This document shows, one piece after another, positions 9,775 to 18,344 of a stretch of 64,000 nucleotides of DNA. This stretch comes from Arthrobacter liuii. Lineage in GTDB: Bacteria > Actinomycetota > Actinomycetes > Actinomycetales > Micrococcaceae. Made by a program: the position numbers and the translations under genes. The first letter of the stretch is position 1, and each line of letters starts with the position of its first letter. Location of the stretch: assembly GCF_014639275.1 (NCBI RefSeq), contig NZ_BMFW01000002.1:186487-250486 (forward strand). The letters run 5' to 3'. The notes beneath the pieces were generated by a model. The model saw only the letters and a program-made list of their open reading frames with translations. It was not told the DNA's origin and ran no database searches.

Positions 9775-10533
9775 TCAGGCGGTGACCGTGCCGGCGGTGA
9801 CCCACGCCGCGACGGCGAAGATCAGTACCGCGAACGAGATGCGGATGTGCTTGTCCTGCAGGCGGCGGGCCAGCCGGGCGGCGACGACGGATCCCAGGAT
9901 GGCGGGAACGGCGAATGCCAGGGTGGTGGCCCAGTCGATGGTGTAGCCGGCGGCGTGGGCGCTGAACCCGGCGGCGGAGTTGACGACGATGATCGCCAGG
10001 GAGGTTCCCACTGCCTGCTTCATGCGCAGCCCCAGGAAGATGGTGAGCGCGGGCGTGATGAGGAAGCCGCCGCCCACGCCGAGGAGTCCGGTGAGGAACC
10101 CCACGAGCAGTCCCACCCCTACGGCCTTGGGGGCGCAGGACCGGAACGCCCGGTGCGGCCCCGTGCTGCAGGACCCCTCGGTTTCCTTGGGCTTCATGAG
10201 CATCCGGATGCCGGCGGCCACCATGATTGCGGCGAATGCCAGCATCAGGATGTTCGGGTCGAGCATCTTTCCCACCGCCGCACCGGCCCAGGCTGCCGGG
10301 ATTCCGGCGCCTCCCACCAGGGCGATGACGGGCCAGTTCAGGCCCTCCCGGACCCGGGGCAGCAGGGCGGCCAGCGAGGATACGCCAACCACCAGCAGCG
10401 ACGTGGGAATTGCCTGGGCCGGGCTCATGCCCACCCCGTACACCAGGGCTGGAACGGCGATGATGGAGCCGCCGCCGCCCACGACGCCCAGGACGATTCC
10501 GACGACGAGCCCCAGGCCCAGGGCGGGAATCAT
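9775..10533 (-). CDS. TauE/SafE (TSUP) family membrane exporter
   Basis: A 252-residue integral membrane protein with about eight segments and the duplicated TSUP glycine-rich motif: [23 protein letters not shown] near the N-terminus and [21 protein letters not shown] in the second half. The family includes sulfite, sulfoacetate and thiosulfate transporters. In a persulfide-oxidising operon its expected task is export of the sulfite produced by the dioxygenase. The ATG overlaps the stop of the upstream rhodanese-DUF2892 gene by 4 bases. Confidence 0.9.
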   Translation of the reverse strand: MIPALGLGLVVGIVLGVVGGGGSIIAVPALVYGVGMSPAQAIPTSLLVVGVSSLAALLPRVREGLNWPVIALVGGAGIPAAWAGAAVGKMLDPNILMLAFAAIMVAAGIRMLMKPKETEGSCSTGPHRAFRSCAPKAVGVGLLVGFLTGLLGVGGGFLITPALTIFLGLRMKQAVGTSLAIIVVNSAAGFSAHAAGYTIDWATTLAFAVPAILGSVVAARLARRLQDKHIRISFAVLIFAVAAWVTAGTVTA

Positions 10534-11138
10534 GCCGCGGCGTCCTCTTCAGCTGCCGTGACGGGAAGCTGCAGGATGGCGCTTTCGCGGGTGGGTTCCT
10601 TGGCAGCCTTGTTCCACGGCATGGCGGAGAGCGCCTTGCCCATGGCGCAGGTGTTGGTGGCAGCCGAGAACGTCAGCCCGGTGCCGATGGCGCCGGCCAG
10701 CATGCGCAGGTTGGGGGAGACGAACTTGCCCCCGGCCAGGCCCAGCATCACCAGGGATCCGGCGACCAGGCGGACCTGGCGCTCCAGGTCCCAGCGGCCC
10801 TTGCCCTTGACCACGTCGCCGCCGGCGGCAGCGAAGCCGGGAACGCCGCCGGTCAGCACGTAGGCGGTGTCAAGTCCGGCGGTTGCCATGCGCTGGCGCG
10901 CCTGCTCGGCACGAACGCCGGACTGGCATACCAGCACCACGCGGGAACCAAGCCGGGCAGCGAGGTCTCCGGTGTGCTCGGAGAGCAGGGGGAGCGGCAC
11001 GTTGTAGGAGCCGCGGATGTGCATGGATTCGAATTCAGCGGCGGACCGCACATCGATCACCATGAGGTCCTGGTGCTCTTTGAACCAGGACTGGAGGGCT
11101 TGAGGGGCGAGTGCGGTAACGGCGGAAGGGGAAGTCAT
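10530..11138 (-). CDS. Rhodanese fused to a DUF2892 membrane domain
   Basis: A 202-residue protein starting at [13 protein letters not shown]. The frame extends to 11279, but that extension runs through the operator region and the divergent gene, so the ATG at 11138 is chosen. Residues 1-115 are a rhodanese domain with an active loop [10 protein letters not shown]. Residues 125-190 are DUF2892, with two membrane-associated helices ([18 protein letters not shown] and a second segment) and the conserved TNTCAMG cysteine. It is a membrane-tethered sulfurtransferase, first gene of the leftward operon and directly under the divergent CstR-regulated promoter. Confidence 0.88.
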   Translation of the reverse strand: MTSPSAVTALAPQALQSWFKEHQDLMVIDVRSAAEFESMHIRGSYNVPLPLLSEHTGDLAARLGSRVVLVCQSGVRAEQARQRMATAGLDTAYVLTGGVPGFAAAGGDVVKGKGRWDLERQVRLVAGSLVMLGLAGGKFVSPNLRMLAGAIGTGLTFSAATNTCAMGKALSAMPWNKAAKEPTRESAILQLPVTAAEEDAAA

Positions 11139-11177
11139 GAGTGGCCTCTCGGAAGGGGTCGGGTGGATACCCCACCG

Positions 11178-11229
11178 AGTATTGCAGATACCCCTGGGGG
11201 TAGTCAAAACACCCATGGGGGTATATAGT
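11178..11229. promoter_or_regulatory. Divergent promoter region with two CstR/CsoR-type operators
   Basis: Operator one is ATACCCCTGGGGGTAG at 11188-11203. It lies in the 18-bp spacer of a leftward promoter with -35 TTGACT (11202-11207) and -10 AATACT (11178-11183), the same architecture as at 8198-8227. Operator two is ACACCCATGGGGGTAT at 11209-11224. It overlaps the -10 (TATAGT, 11224-11229) of a rightward promoter whose -35 is TAGTCA at 11201-11206. A further half-site, GATACCCCA, starts at 11166. The regulator at 11264 would thus control its own gene and the rhodanese operon. Confidence 0.83.
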
Positions 11230-11248
11230 TGAGGGCAATCGACCCTAA

Positions 11249-11521
<273 letters not shown>

Positions 11522-11558
11522 CGCCTAACGCCCCACCCGCCCAACCTCGAGGAGAACC

Positions 11559-11960
11559 ATGACATACACGCTGGCCACAACTGTTTCCCTCCCGTGGGCG
11601 GAAGCGCTGGAGCGCACCCGCGAGGCCCTGGCTGCCCAGGGGTTCGGCATCCTCACGGAGATCAACGTCCGGTCCACCTTCGAAGCCAAGCTTGGCCCCG
11701 AAGCCGCGGACGCCGTCGGGGATTACACCATCCTCGGCGCCTGCAACCCCGCCCTGGCCGCCGAGCCCGAAATGGGTGCGCTGCTGCCGTGCAACGTGGT
11801 GGTCCGCCGGAACAAGGGTGCGGATGCAACCACCGTGGAGGCCATCGACCCGCAGACCATGGTGCAGCTCAGCGATGCCGCTGCGGTCAACGAGGTGGCG
11901 GACGACGCCGGCACGCGCCTTCGCAAGGCGCTGGCCAGTTTGGGCGACGCAACGAAGTAG
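11559..11960 (+). CDS. DUF302 family protein
   Basis: A 133-residue soluble protein of the DUF302 family, with the conserved AWAEALERTREALAAQGFGILTEI-like start and GACNPALA...LLPCNVVV, where two cysteines are conserved in the family. The function is unknown; DUF302 proteins often occur with sulfur oxidation or rhodanese genes. It follows the CstR-like gene by 37 bases, with GAGGAG before the ATG, and a strong terminator follows at 11981. It is therefore the second and last gene of the CstR transcript. Confidence 0.85.
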   Translation: MTYTLATTVSLPWAEALERTREALAAQGFGILTEINVRSTFEAKLGPEAADAVGDYTILGACNPALAAEPEMGALLPCNVVVRRNKGADATTVEAIDPQTMVQLSDAAAVNEVADDAGTRLRKALASLGDATK

Positions 11961-11980
11961 GCAGTACGCCCGCCAAGCCA

Positions 11981-12026
11981 CAACGCGGGGCCGCGCCGGA
12001 AAGGCGGGGCCCCGCGTTGCTTTTGT
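11981..12026 (+). terminator. Rho-independent terminator after the DUF302 gene
   Basis: CAACGCGGGGCC (11981-11992) pairs with GGCCCCGCGTTG (12008-12019), a 12-bp perfect stem, and CTTTTGT follows. It closes the CstR-DUF302 transcript. Confidence 0.85.
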
Positions 12027-12086
12027 CGGGAGGCTTCCGGGCCCGGCAGCCTCCCATTCGTTCCCGCCTGTACCGTTCTGGGCTAC

Positions 12087-12104
12087 TAGTAAGTAGACTG
12101 ACTA
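12087..12104. promoter_or_regulatory. Possible operator upstream of the flavodoxin-fold gene
   Basis: TAGT (12087-12090) and ACTA (12101-12104) form an inverted pair in an AT-rich patch that also contains the repeated trimers AGTAAGTAGACT. It lies about 35 bases before the ATG at 12138. The cognate regulator is unknown. Confidence 0.3.
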
Positions 12105-12137
12105 TTTTCGTAGAGAAAACCAAGGGAGCCCCCGCTG

Positions 12138-12746
12138 ATGTCCGCATTGTCCGCTCTTGCCCTGATCTGTACCCTCACGCCCTCCCCGGCACCGTCCAGC
12201 AGCGAATTGATGGCCCAGCACATCCTGGCGGAGCTGGAAACCCACGGGGTGGCCACGGAGTCACTGCGGATCGTGGACCACGACGTCAAGCGCGGCGTGC
12301 AGGTGGACATGGGCAACGGCGATGAGTGGCCCGCCATCCACGCCAAGATCCTGGCCGCGGACATCCTGGTGATCTCCACCCCCATCTGGATGGGCCATCC
12401 CTGCAGTGTTGCCCAGCAGGTCATGGAGCGCCTGGACGCCGACCTGTCGGAAACGGACGACGACGGCCGGCCAGTCATGTACGGCAAGGTCGCCACGGTT
12501 GCCGTCGTGGGAAACGAGGACGGGGCCCACAAGACCATTGCCGACCTGATGCAGGGACTGAACGACGTCGGCTTCAGCCTCCCGGCCCAGGGCGGCACCT
12601 ACTGGGTGGGCGAGGCCATGCAGACCGTGGACTTCAAGGACCTTGAGAAGGTGCCGGAGCCGGTGGCCTCCACCAACGCAGGGCTTGCCCGCAACGCCGT
12701 GCACCTGGCCCGGTTCCTGCGGTCCGACAAGTACCCGGCCAAGTAA
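12138..12746 (+). CDS. Flavodoxin-fold NAD(P)H-dependent FMN reductase / NAD(P)H oxidoreductase
   Basis: A 202-residue flavodoxin-like protein. The N-terminal strand (SALALICTLTPSPAPSSSELMAQHI) provides the phosphate-binding loop, the central SFTPIWMGHPCSVAQQVMERLD-type segment is STPIWMGHPCS, and VGNEDGAHKTIADL matches the NADPH-dependent FMN reductase family. It would reduce FMN or quinone-like acceptors. It stands alone between two short gaps, with AGGGAG before the ATG. The exact substrate is unknown, and a tryptophan-repressor-binding (WrbA)-type quinone reductase is an alternative. Confidence 0.8.
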   Translation: MSALSALALICTLTPSPAPSSSELMAQHILAELETHGVATESLRIVDHDVKRGVQVDMGNGDEWPAIHAKILAADILVISTPIWMGHPCSVAQQVMERLDADLSETDDDGRPVMYGKVATVAVVGNEDGAHKTIADLMQGLNDVGFSLPAQGGTYWVGEAMQTVDFKDLEKVPEPVASTNAGLARNAVHLARFLRSDKYPAK

Positions 12747-12793
12747 CGCACAGCCCCGCCGGGAGCTGGCAGCCTGAACAGGAAGGAAACATC

Positions 12794-13471
12794 ATGTCCG
12801 AACCGCTGGTCATTGTTTTTGACGTCAACGAAACCCTGTCCGACATGGGCCCGCTCGGCGAAGCATTTGTGCAGGTCGGGGCACCCCGCGAGCTGGCCAA
12901 ACTTTGGTTCGCCACGCTCCTGCGGGACGGATTCGCCCTCACCGCCAGCGGCGGCAAGGAGTCCTTCGCCGCCATCGGCGCCGATGCCCTCCGCACCGTG
13001 CTGGCAGCCGAAGGGATTTCCGGAAGCCTGGACACCGCCGTCGAACGCGTCATGGCTGCCATGCAGAATCTTTCCCTTCACCCGGACGTCCCGGACGGCA
13101 TCCGGGCCCTGGCCGCAGCCGGGCACCGGCTGGTCACCCTGACCAACGGCGCGGCGGCCAATACGGACAGGCTGCTGGCTGCCGGCGGCATAAGGGGCAA
13201 CTTCGAGCTGCTCCTCTCCGTGGAGGACGCCCCTGCCTGGAAGCCGGCCAAGGCCGCGTATGAGTATGCAGCAACATCATCCGGAGGGGATCCGTCCGGG
13301 ATGCTGCTGGTCGCCGTACACCCCTGGGACATCCATGGGGCGGCTAAAGCCGGGCTGCGGACAGCGTGGATCAACCGGACCGGCGCCCGTTACCCGTCGT
13401 ATTTCCAGTCCCCGGACGTCACCATTTCGGCCCTCCCCGAACTGCCGGCAGTCCTCGCCGCCCGGGCGTAG
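12794..13471 (+). CDS. HAD-superfamily hydrolase, haloacid dehalogenase type II
   Basis: A 225-residue protein starting MSEPLVIVFDVNETLSDM. FDVNETL is the nucleophile motif of type II haloacid dehalogenases (first Asp acting as nucleophile). TLTNGAAANTDRLLAAGGI supplies motif II (Ser/Thr), WKPAKAAYEYA motif III (Lys), and VAVHPWDIHGAAKAGLRTAWINR motif IV. Motif IV reads HPWDIHGA, where most family members have AxxWDVxGA, so the acid is kept. It hydrolyses 2-haloacids or a related phosphate ester. It follows the reductase gene by 47 bases and may be cotranscribed (AGGAAGGAAAC before the ATG). Confidence 0.85.
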   Translation: MSEPLVIVFDVNETLSDMGPLGEAFVQVGAPRELAKLWFATLLRDGFALTASGGKESFAAIGADALRTVLAAEGISGSLDTAVERVMAAMQNLSLHPDVPDGIRALAAAGHRLVTLTNGAAANTDRLLAAGGIRGNFELLLSVEDAPAWKPAKAAYEYAATSSGGDPSGMLLVAVHPWDIHGAAKAGLRTAWINRTGARYPSYFQSPDVTISALPELPAVLAARA

Positions 13472-13524
13472 CCAAGTACCCTGCCGGGCGGAAGCCCCGC
13501 CCCAACTCGAAACGGAGACCAGCC

Positions 13525-13578
13525 GTGGCCCAGCCCCGTTCAGTGCGCAGAAAGCCGGGCCTAATCAGGTCCAAATGA
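13525..13578 (+). other. 17-codon GTG-start mini-ORF with adjoining inverted repeats
   Basis: A GTG preceded by ACGGAGACC opens a 17-residue basic peptide (VAQPRSVRRKPGLIRSK) before a TGA. Its end overlaps GGTC-CAAAT-GACC (13568-13580) and GGGCCT-AATC-AGGTCC (13557-13572). It may be a short leader or a chance frame; the inverted repeats could be a regulator site for the downstream DUF2252 gene. Confidence 0.25.
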
Positions 13579-13698
13579 CCTATCGGAGGGGCGGCGACTG
13601 TGTGACGATTCGGGTATGCGCGCCACAGACATTTCGAAATTGTCCACCCCTTGTGATCGCCGCGCCCGGCATCCGCTTCCCAGGAACGCAGGCCGGCC

Positions 13699-15096
13699 GT
13701 GAAGACCCCGCCAGGCTCCGCTCACAAGGAATCGATCGCCCGAGCCCAGGCCGCCGGGCGGGAGGCCCGGGCCGCCCTGCCGCGCCGGGAGTTCGGGACA
13801 CTCCGGTTGCCGGAGCGGGACCCCGTCGGAATCCTTGAAGGTCAGCACGCCACCCGAGTCCCGGACCTTATTCCGGTCCGCGTGGGGCGGATGCTGGAGA
13901 CGCCGTTTTCCTTCTACCGGGGCGCCGCAGCGGTCATGGCGCACGATTTGGCTGATTCCCCTGTCACCGGCCACAGCCTGATCGCTTGCGGCGACGCCCA
14001 TCTGGCCAATTTCGGTCTGTTTGCCAGCCCTGAACGGCGGCTCATCTTCGACCTCAACGACTTTGATGAAGCCTACCCGGCGCCCTGGGAATGGGACGTA
14101 AAACGCCTCGCCGCGAGCATCTGGTTGAACGGGCGAAACAGCTCCCACACGGAGGAACAATGTCGAACGGCGGTCACGTCCTGCATACGCAGCTATCGCC
14201 AGGCGCTTAAGACCCTCTACAGCCACACCGCGACCGAACGCTACTACTTCCAAGCGGACGCGGAACTTCTCGCGGCGCAGCAGACGGCGGCACGCAAACG
14301 AATCAGGACGGAGGAGAGAAAGGCCCGCCAGCGAACCTCTGAACAGGTCCTCGCCAAACTGACGTCAAGCACAGAGTCAGGCGAACCCAGGATTGTTGAC
14401 CAACCGCCGATAGTCCGCCACTCAGGGATAGATCCGGCACTGTTGGAGAACCTTGTCGAACTCTATCGGGGCACCCTCCGGCCCGATACGTCGTTGTTGC
14501 TGAGCCAGTACCGTCTGGTGGACTTTGCGCGGCGGATCGTGGGTGTCGGCAGCGTGGGGACCCGGAGCTGGGTACTCCTGTTTGAAGGTCCGGCGGGAGA
14601 GCCGCTGTTTTTGCAGGCCAAGGAAGCCGGAAAGTCAGTCCTGGAAACCCACGGCCGCCTGCGTCACCCGCCGGCGCCTGTAGAGAAGAACCTGATCACC
14701 CGCGGACAAGGATTCCGAGTGGTCGGGGCGCAGCGGATTCTGCAGGCGCAGTCCGATCCATTCCTGGGCTGGATTAAGGATGTGAAGGGCGACGACGGCC
14801 AGCTGCGGGACTTCTACATCCGACAGTTTCGCGACATGAAAGGTTCCTTCACGCTCGCGGAAATGAATGCCCAAGAGACTCTGGACTACGGGGTTTTGTG
14901 CGGCTGGCTGCTGGCGCGGGCCCACTCCCAGAGCACTGACAGCGCCTTCATCCTCGGGTACGTGGGACGCAGCGAGGAATTTGACGATGCGATGGCGGAC
15001 TGGGCCAGGGCCTATGCGGACCAAACCGAAGCCGATCACGCGGCGCTGGGGGAGGCGGTAAAATCCGGGCGGCTGGCCGCCGAGCGGGGCGTGTGA
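13699..15096 (+). CDS. DUF2252 family protein (kinase-like fold)
   Basis: A 465-residue protein, the usual DUF2252 length, with the family signatures FSFYRGAAAVMAHDLA, ACGDAHLANFGLFASPERRLIFDLNDFDEAYPAPWEWDVKRLAAS and, in the C-terminal half, FYIRQFRDMKG and LARAHSQS. The GDAHLxNFG ... FDxNDFD pattern recalls the catalytic and metal-binding loops of aminoglycoside-phosphotransferase/protein-kinase-like enzymes. The physiological substrate is unknown. GTG at 13699 is the first start that keeps the conserved N-terminus. It is convergent with the next gene, 60 bases away. Confidence 0.85.
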   Translation: MKTPPGSAHKESIARAQAAGREARAALPRREFGTLRLPERDPVGILEGQHATRVPDLIPVRVGRMLETPFSFYRGAAAVMAHDLADSPVTGHSLIACGDAHLANFGLFASPERRLIFDLNDFDEAYPAPWEWDVKRLAASIWLNGRNSSHTEEQCRTAVTSCIRSYRQALKTLYSHTATERYYFQADAELLAAQQTAARKRIRTEERKARQRTSEQVLAKLTSSTESGEPRIVDQPPIVRHSGIDPALLENLVELYRGTLRPDTSLLLSQYRLVDFARRIVGVGSVGTRSWVLLFEGPAGEPLFLQAKEAGKSVLETHGRLRHPPAPVEKNLITRGQGFRVVGAQRILQAQSDPFLGWIKDVKGDDGQLRDFYIRQFRDMKGSFTLAEMNAQETLDYGVLCGWLLARAHSQSTDSAFILGYVGRSEEFDDAMADWARAYADQTEADHAALGEAVKSGRLAAERGV

Positions 15097-15156
15097 TCCA
15101 GTGGCCCGGTTCCGTGGCCACGGCCATCCTGGAGCACCTGGCTGCAGTGAACGTGG

Positions 15157-15903
15157 CTACAGGGCGCTAAGTCCGGCTTCCGCATCCGCGGGCACTGCCC
15201 GGTGGCGGCTTTCCAGCTGGACCACGTCGCGTGCGAAGGAAAACACAAGAAGCGCCAGGGCTGATGCCGGGGCTGCAACTGCCGCGGCGAGCGGGATCCC
15301 GGGCAGCAGCGCCACCAGCAGGGCGAACGGCTGGAACGCCCCGATCGCCTTGCGGGAAGCACTCGCGGGCAGCGCAGCGCGGAGATGCGGCAGGAAGAAT
15401 CCCGCGGCCACGAACGTGTAGTACATGCCTCCGATGGCCAGGGTCCACGGGCCAGTGACGGGGGCTGCCGCGACGGACAGGACCAGGGCCAGGGCGGCGT
15501 CGGTGGCACTGTCGAAACGGGCTCCTTCCGGCGACGACGTACCGGTGCGCCGTGCCACAGCACCATCGAGCCCGTCCAGGAGGAACGCGGCGCCGCCCAG
15601 GATTGGCAGGAGCAGGTCCGCGCGTGGCCCCGTGAACAGTTGCGGCACCGCCAGTGCGGCGCAGAGCGCAATGAGGACGGCCCGCAGCAGCGTGACGCGG
15701 TCCGCCGGTGTTGAGAAGCGCGGGATGCGCCGCAGGAGGGACCCGGCGGCGGCCCCGGCCACAACGGCACCCGCGCCCAGCCCGGCCAGTTGGGAAACCA
15801 GGAGGGCCGGAGCCAGGGACAGCAGCCACAGTGCCGCCAGCCCATAACCGGCGAGGGTGGCCACTGCGTCCGGCACTACCCGTTCGGCTGCCCGGCCCGT
15901 CAT
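15157..15903 (-). CDS. CDP-alcohol phosphatidyltransferase family protein
   Basis: A 248-residue integral membrane enzyme. The complete CDP-alcohol phosphotransferase motif D-G-x2-A-R-x8-G-x3-D-x3-D is visible in LDGLDGAVARR followed by GARFDSATD, at about residues 112-135. Several further membrane helices follow. The family joins a CDP-linked alcohol such as CDP-diacylglycerol to a second alcohol to make phospholipids or phosphodiester-linked lipids. The acceptor cannot be told. An N-terminal helix pair precedes the core, so the protein is longer than the minimal ~180-residue phosphatidylglycerophosphate synthases. Confidence 0.87.
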   Translation of the reverse strand: MTGRAAERVVPDAVATLAGYGLAALWLLSLAPALLVSQLAGLGAGAVVAGAAAGSLLRRIPRFSTPADRVTLLRAVLIALCAALAVPQLFTGPRADLLLPILGGAAFLLDGLDGAVARRTGTSSPEGARFDSATDAALALVLSVAAAPVTGPWTLAIGGMYYTFVAAGFFLPHLRAALPASASRKAIGAFQPFALLVALLPGIPLAAAVAAPASALALLVFSFARDVVQLESRHRAVPADAEAGLSAL

Positions 15904-15946
15904 GCGCCCACCTCCCCTCGCATGCTAACAACGGCTGCGGTGATCC

Positions 15947-16411
15947 TCACCGCCGGCGACGCCCGGCTGGAAGCGTGGTGCCGGCGTCGTACTTTGCGGT
16001 GAGGCCTGTGCGGACCAGGCCTGCGAGTGCCAGCAGGGTTCCGGCGCCCTCGGCCACGGCGCTGAGGGTTTTCGAGAAGAACCAGACGGGATCGTACATG
16101 GCGGGGATGGGGCCGATTGCGGGGATATCCACATACCGGTACAGCATGACGGCGGCGAACGCGCTGAATGCGACCAGCAGGGCCAGTGCGTAGGCAGCCC
16201 TGCTGCCGCGGACCAGGACGTAGATGCCGGCCACCAGTGCCGCAGCCGCCTCGAGCAGGAACAGGGTGCCCTGGCTGATGGTGCCCGGCTGCGCATACTG
16301 GTATCCCGGGGCCATGAAGAAATGAACGCCGGCGTCGATGAACAACGCCAGTGCCGTAAGTAGTCGTAGTGCCACGCTTATGTATACGCCGGAAGTTCCC
16401 TTCCGGTTCAC
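15947..16411 (-). CDS. Small four-helix membrane protein of unknown function
   Basis: A 154-residue protein with four hydrophobic segments (about residues 11-30, 47-66, 72-92 and 112-136) and a basic C-terminal tail GRRRR. The second loop holds HFFMAPGYQYAQPG, and the third holds YRYVDIPAIGPIPAMYDPVWFFSK. Both are typical of an uncharacterised actinobacterial membrane family that I cannot name. The GTG start has no clear ribosome site; an internal GTG at VALRLL is possible. It is divergent from the YceI gene. Confidence 0.65.
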   Translation of the reverse strand: MNRKGTSGVYISVALRLLTALALFIDAGVHFFMAPGYQYAQPGTISQGTLFLLEAAAALVAGIYVLVRGSRAAYALALLVAFSAFAAVMLYRYVDIPAIGPIPAMYDPVWFFSKTLSAVAEGAGTLLALAGLVRTGLTAKYDAGTTLPAGRRRR

Positions 16412-16535
16412 CCGGCCCTGTTACTTATGTGGGTTTTATGGGGAATATTTAGGAGGCGCGATAGCTTGCGCCGGTAGCGGGCAGCAGAGCCCGCCATCCT
16501 GCCAGAACCAGGCCCTACCAGCAAGGAGAATGACA

Positions 16536-17081
16536 ATGACCCTTCCTCAGGAACTTACGTCCGGGACATGGACCCTGGACATGGCCCACAGCGAGATCGG
16601 CTTCAGCGTCCGCCACGCCGGGATCAGCAAGGTCCGGGGCCGCTTCACGGAGGCCCAGGCGGAGGCGCGCGTGGGGGAGTCCCTGGCGGACTCGTCCGTG
16701 CACGCCACGGTATCCACTGCCAGCTTCGACTCCGGCGACGCCAACCGGGACGGGCACGTGCGCGGTGCTGACTTCTTCGACGTGGAGCACTTTCCGGAGA
16801 TGGCCTTCCGCGGCACCCAAATCGAAGGGGACGGCGAGGAATACACCCTGACCGGCGACCTGACCATCAAGGGCGTGACCCGGCCCGTGGAGCTTGAGGT
16901 GGAGTTCACCGGCGTGGCCGTGGATCCCTTCGGCGCCACCCGGGCGGGCTTCTCCGCCGAGACCGAGATCAGCCGCAAGGAGTTCGGACTGACCTGGAAT
17001 GCTGCCCTGAAGGCCGGCGGCGTGCTGGTCAGCGACAAGGTGAAGATCAACCTCGAGGCGGCGCTGGTCAAGCAGGGCTGA
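16536..17081 (+). CDS. YceI family lipid-binding protein
   Basis: A 181-residue protein with the full YceI beta-barrel pattern: GTWTLDMAHSEIGFSVRHAGISKVRGRF, DANRDGHVRGADFFDVEHFPEMAFRGT, LTGDLTIKGVTRPVELEVEF and KEFGLTWNAALKAGGVLVSDKVKI. The family binds isoprenoid-type lipids in a long internal cavity and is linked to acid or organic-stress responses. There is no signal peptide, so it is probably cytoplasmic here. Two nearby ATGs exist (16530 and 16536). The second is preferred because AAGGAG at 16523-16528 is then 7 bases away. Confidence 0.9.
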   Translation: MTLPQELTSGTWTLDMAHSEIGFSVRHAGISKVRGRFTEAQAEARVGESLADSSVHATVSTASFDSGDANRDGHVRGADFFDVEHFPEMAFRGTQIEGDGEEYTLTGDLTIKGVTRPVELEVEFTGVAVDPFGATRAGFSAETEISRKEFGLTWNAALKAGGVLVSDKVKINLEAALVKQG

Positions 17082-17093
17082 CCGGCGGTTTTC

Positions 17094-17121
17094 GCGGCGC
17101 CCGGGGTTCTCAGGGCGCCGC
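17094..17121. terminator. Bidirectional hairpin between convergent YceI and FetB-like genes
   Basis: GCGGCGCCC (17094-17102) pairs with GGGCGCCGC (17113-17121). The right arm lies in the last codons of the leftward FetB-like gene, and no U-tract follows. Confidence 0.5.
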
Positions 17122-17856
17122 GGGACGCACCTTCACGCTGCCCAGCGACCGGATCAGCGCCACGGCGGTGATGGCCCCGGCCGCCATGATGGAGGCAAGC
17201 ACCACCACCTGGAACCGGCCCGCCTCCAGGGGTGACGCGCCGCCGAAGATGGCGCCCACGAACGCGCCCGGCAGGGTGACCAGGCCGGTGGTCTTGGTCT
17301 GGTCGGTGGAGGGGATCAAGGCCGAGTGCACCGCCTGCCGGGCCTGGAGCAGCGTTGCCTGGCGCGGAGTGGCGCCCAAGGCCAGCCAGCCCTCCACCTG
17401 GTCCCACTGTTCCACCACCGCTTCAAAAAACCGGCGGCCGGCCAGGGTGGCGATGGTCATGGAATTGCCGATCACGATCCCGCCCACCGCCAGCACGTAC
17501 CGCGGGGCGAACTCGATGGCACCGGTGCCAAAAATGATGGCCACCGTCACCAGGATGCCGACGGCCATGGTGGCGGCCACCAGGGCAAAGCGACGCCAGG
17601 ACCATGTGAGCCTCCGCGTTGCCGTCACGGATGCCACACTGAACATGACCAGCAGGGCCACCGCCACCCATCCCGGGTTGGAGATGACGCCGCCCAGCAC
17701 CAGGCTGATGAGCGCCAGCTGTGCCGCGCCGCGCAGGACCGCAAGGGCAGGGGAGAGGTACGACGGCGTCCGCGAGCCCCAGAGGATGCCCACCGTGATT
17801 GCCGCCAGGATGGCGATGGCCACGAGGGTGGGCACGAGGGCGGCAAGGTCGGGCAT
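17110..17856 (-). CDS. FetB/UPF0014 family ABC-type membrane subunit
   Basis: A 248-residue membrane protein with about seven segments and the family's conserved signatures GGIVIGNSMTIATLAGRRF, EGWLALGATPRQATLLQARQAVHSALIPSTDQTKTTGLVTLPGAFVGAIFGGASP and the preceding RYVLAVGG stretch. UPF0014 includes E. coli FetB, the permease half of a putative iron exporter that confers resistance to oxidative stress. The ATPase partner FetA, usually adjacent, is not encoded here, so the subunit must pair with a remote ATPase or act alone. It lies downstream of arsR on the same strand, separated by 80 bases that contain one copy of the 32-bp-family repeat. Confidence 0.82.
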   Translation of the reverse strand: MPDLAALVPTLVAIAILAAITVGILWGSRTPSYLSPALAVLRGAAQLALISLVLGGVISNPGWVAVALLVMFSVASVTATRRLTWSWRRFALVAATMAVGILVTVAIIFGTGAIEFAPRYVLAVGGIVIGNSMTIATLAGRRFFEAVVEQWDQVEGWLALGATPRQATLLQARQAVHSALIPSTDQTKTTGLVTLPGAFVGAIFGGASPLEAGRFQVVVLASIMAAGAITAVALIRSLGSVKVRPAAP

Positions 17857-17888
17857 GCTGCCAGCTTACTGAGCCCCCCGTCCTCCCG

Positions 17889-17936
17889 CCGCGACGCCCG
17901 CTCACCTTTGGCGGGTGATTCCCTGACGTTAGCGGG
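17889..17936. repeat. Single copy of the GCTCACCTTTGGC repeat with a partial inverted copy
   Basis: GACGCCCGCTCACCTTTGGC is present at 17893-17912, identical over 20 bases to the copy at 3684-3703. About 25 bases further on, ACGTTAGCGGGTC (17926-17938) resembles the reverse complement with a small deletion, so the two could form a stem. The element lies between arsR and the FetB-like gene. Confidence 0.7.
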
Positions 17937-18287
17937 TCAAAGGTCGGCCAGGACGCCGGCTACGTTGTCCAGAGCTCCGGGAATTAACGAGAAGTAGGCC
18001 CAGGTGCCGCGCTTTTCCCGGTGCAGCAGTCCGGCTTCGAGCAGGATTTTCAGGTGGTGGGACACTGTGGGCTGGCTCAGGTCCAGCGGTTCGGTGAGGT
18101 CACAGACGCAGGTGGCGCCGGGGGATGCCGCTTTGAGGATGGAGAGCAGGCGAAGCCGGTTGGGGTCGGCCAAGGCCTTGAAGACGACGGCCTGCTGCCT
18201 TGCTTCATCGGCGCCCAGGACGGGGGCTCCTGCCGGCACGCAGCACGATTCGTCGGTGACGGGCTCGAGGACGGGCAGCAGCTTCAT
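17937..18287 (-). CDS. arsR: Arsenite-responsive ArsR-type repressor
   Basis: A 116-residue winged-helix repressor with the ArsR core FKALADPNRLRLLSILKAA and the recognition helix LSQPTVSHHLKILLEAGLL. Cysteines at 15-16 (ESCCVPAG) and 60/62 (ATCVCDL) match the two arrangements used by ArsR proteins to bind As(III). The CVCDL pair occupies the classical alpha3 position, and the N-terminal pair resembles corynebacterial ArsR. The gene has its own leaderless promoter with an ATTGA-N6-TCAAT operator directly upstream. It sits just downstream of the aquaporin gene on the same strand. Confidence 0.9.
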   Translation of the reverse strand: MKLLPVLEPVTDESCCVPAGAPVLGADEARQQAVVFKALADPNRLRLLSILKAASPGATCVCDLTEPLDLSQPTVSHHLKILLEAGLLHREKRGTWAYFSLIPGALDNVAGVLADL

Positions 18288-18293
18288 GTACCC

Positions 18294-18322
18294 ATTATGC
18301 GCCTATATTGACATTCATCAAT
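18294..18322 (-). promoter_or_regulatory. arsR promoter and ArsR operator, leaderless start
   Basis: The perfect inverted repeat ATTGA-CATTCA-TCAAT (18307-18322) overlaps a minus-strand -35 TTGATG (18315-18320). A -10 CATAAT (18294-18299) follows after 16 bases. Only 6 bases separate the -10 from the ATG at 18287, so the transcript should start at or next to the initiation codon. Confidence 0.78.
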
Positions 18323-18344
18323 GTAGGGCTGCCCGCTGCGGGCG

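Noticed and set aside
13717..13730. CCGCTCAC near the DUF2252 start as a further copy of the 32-bp repeat
   Set aside because: Only the eight-base core matches; flanks and period are absent.
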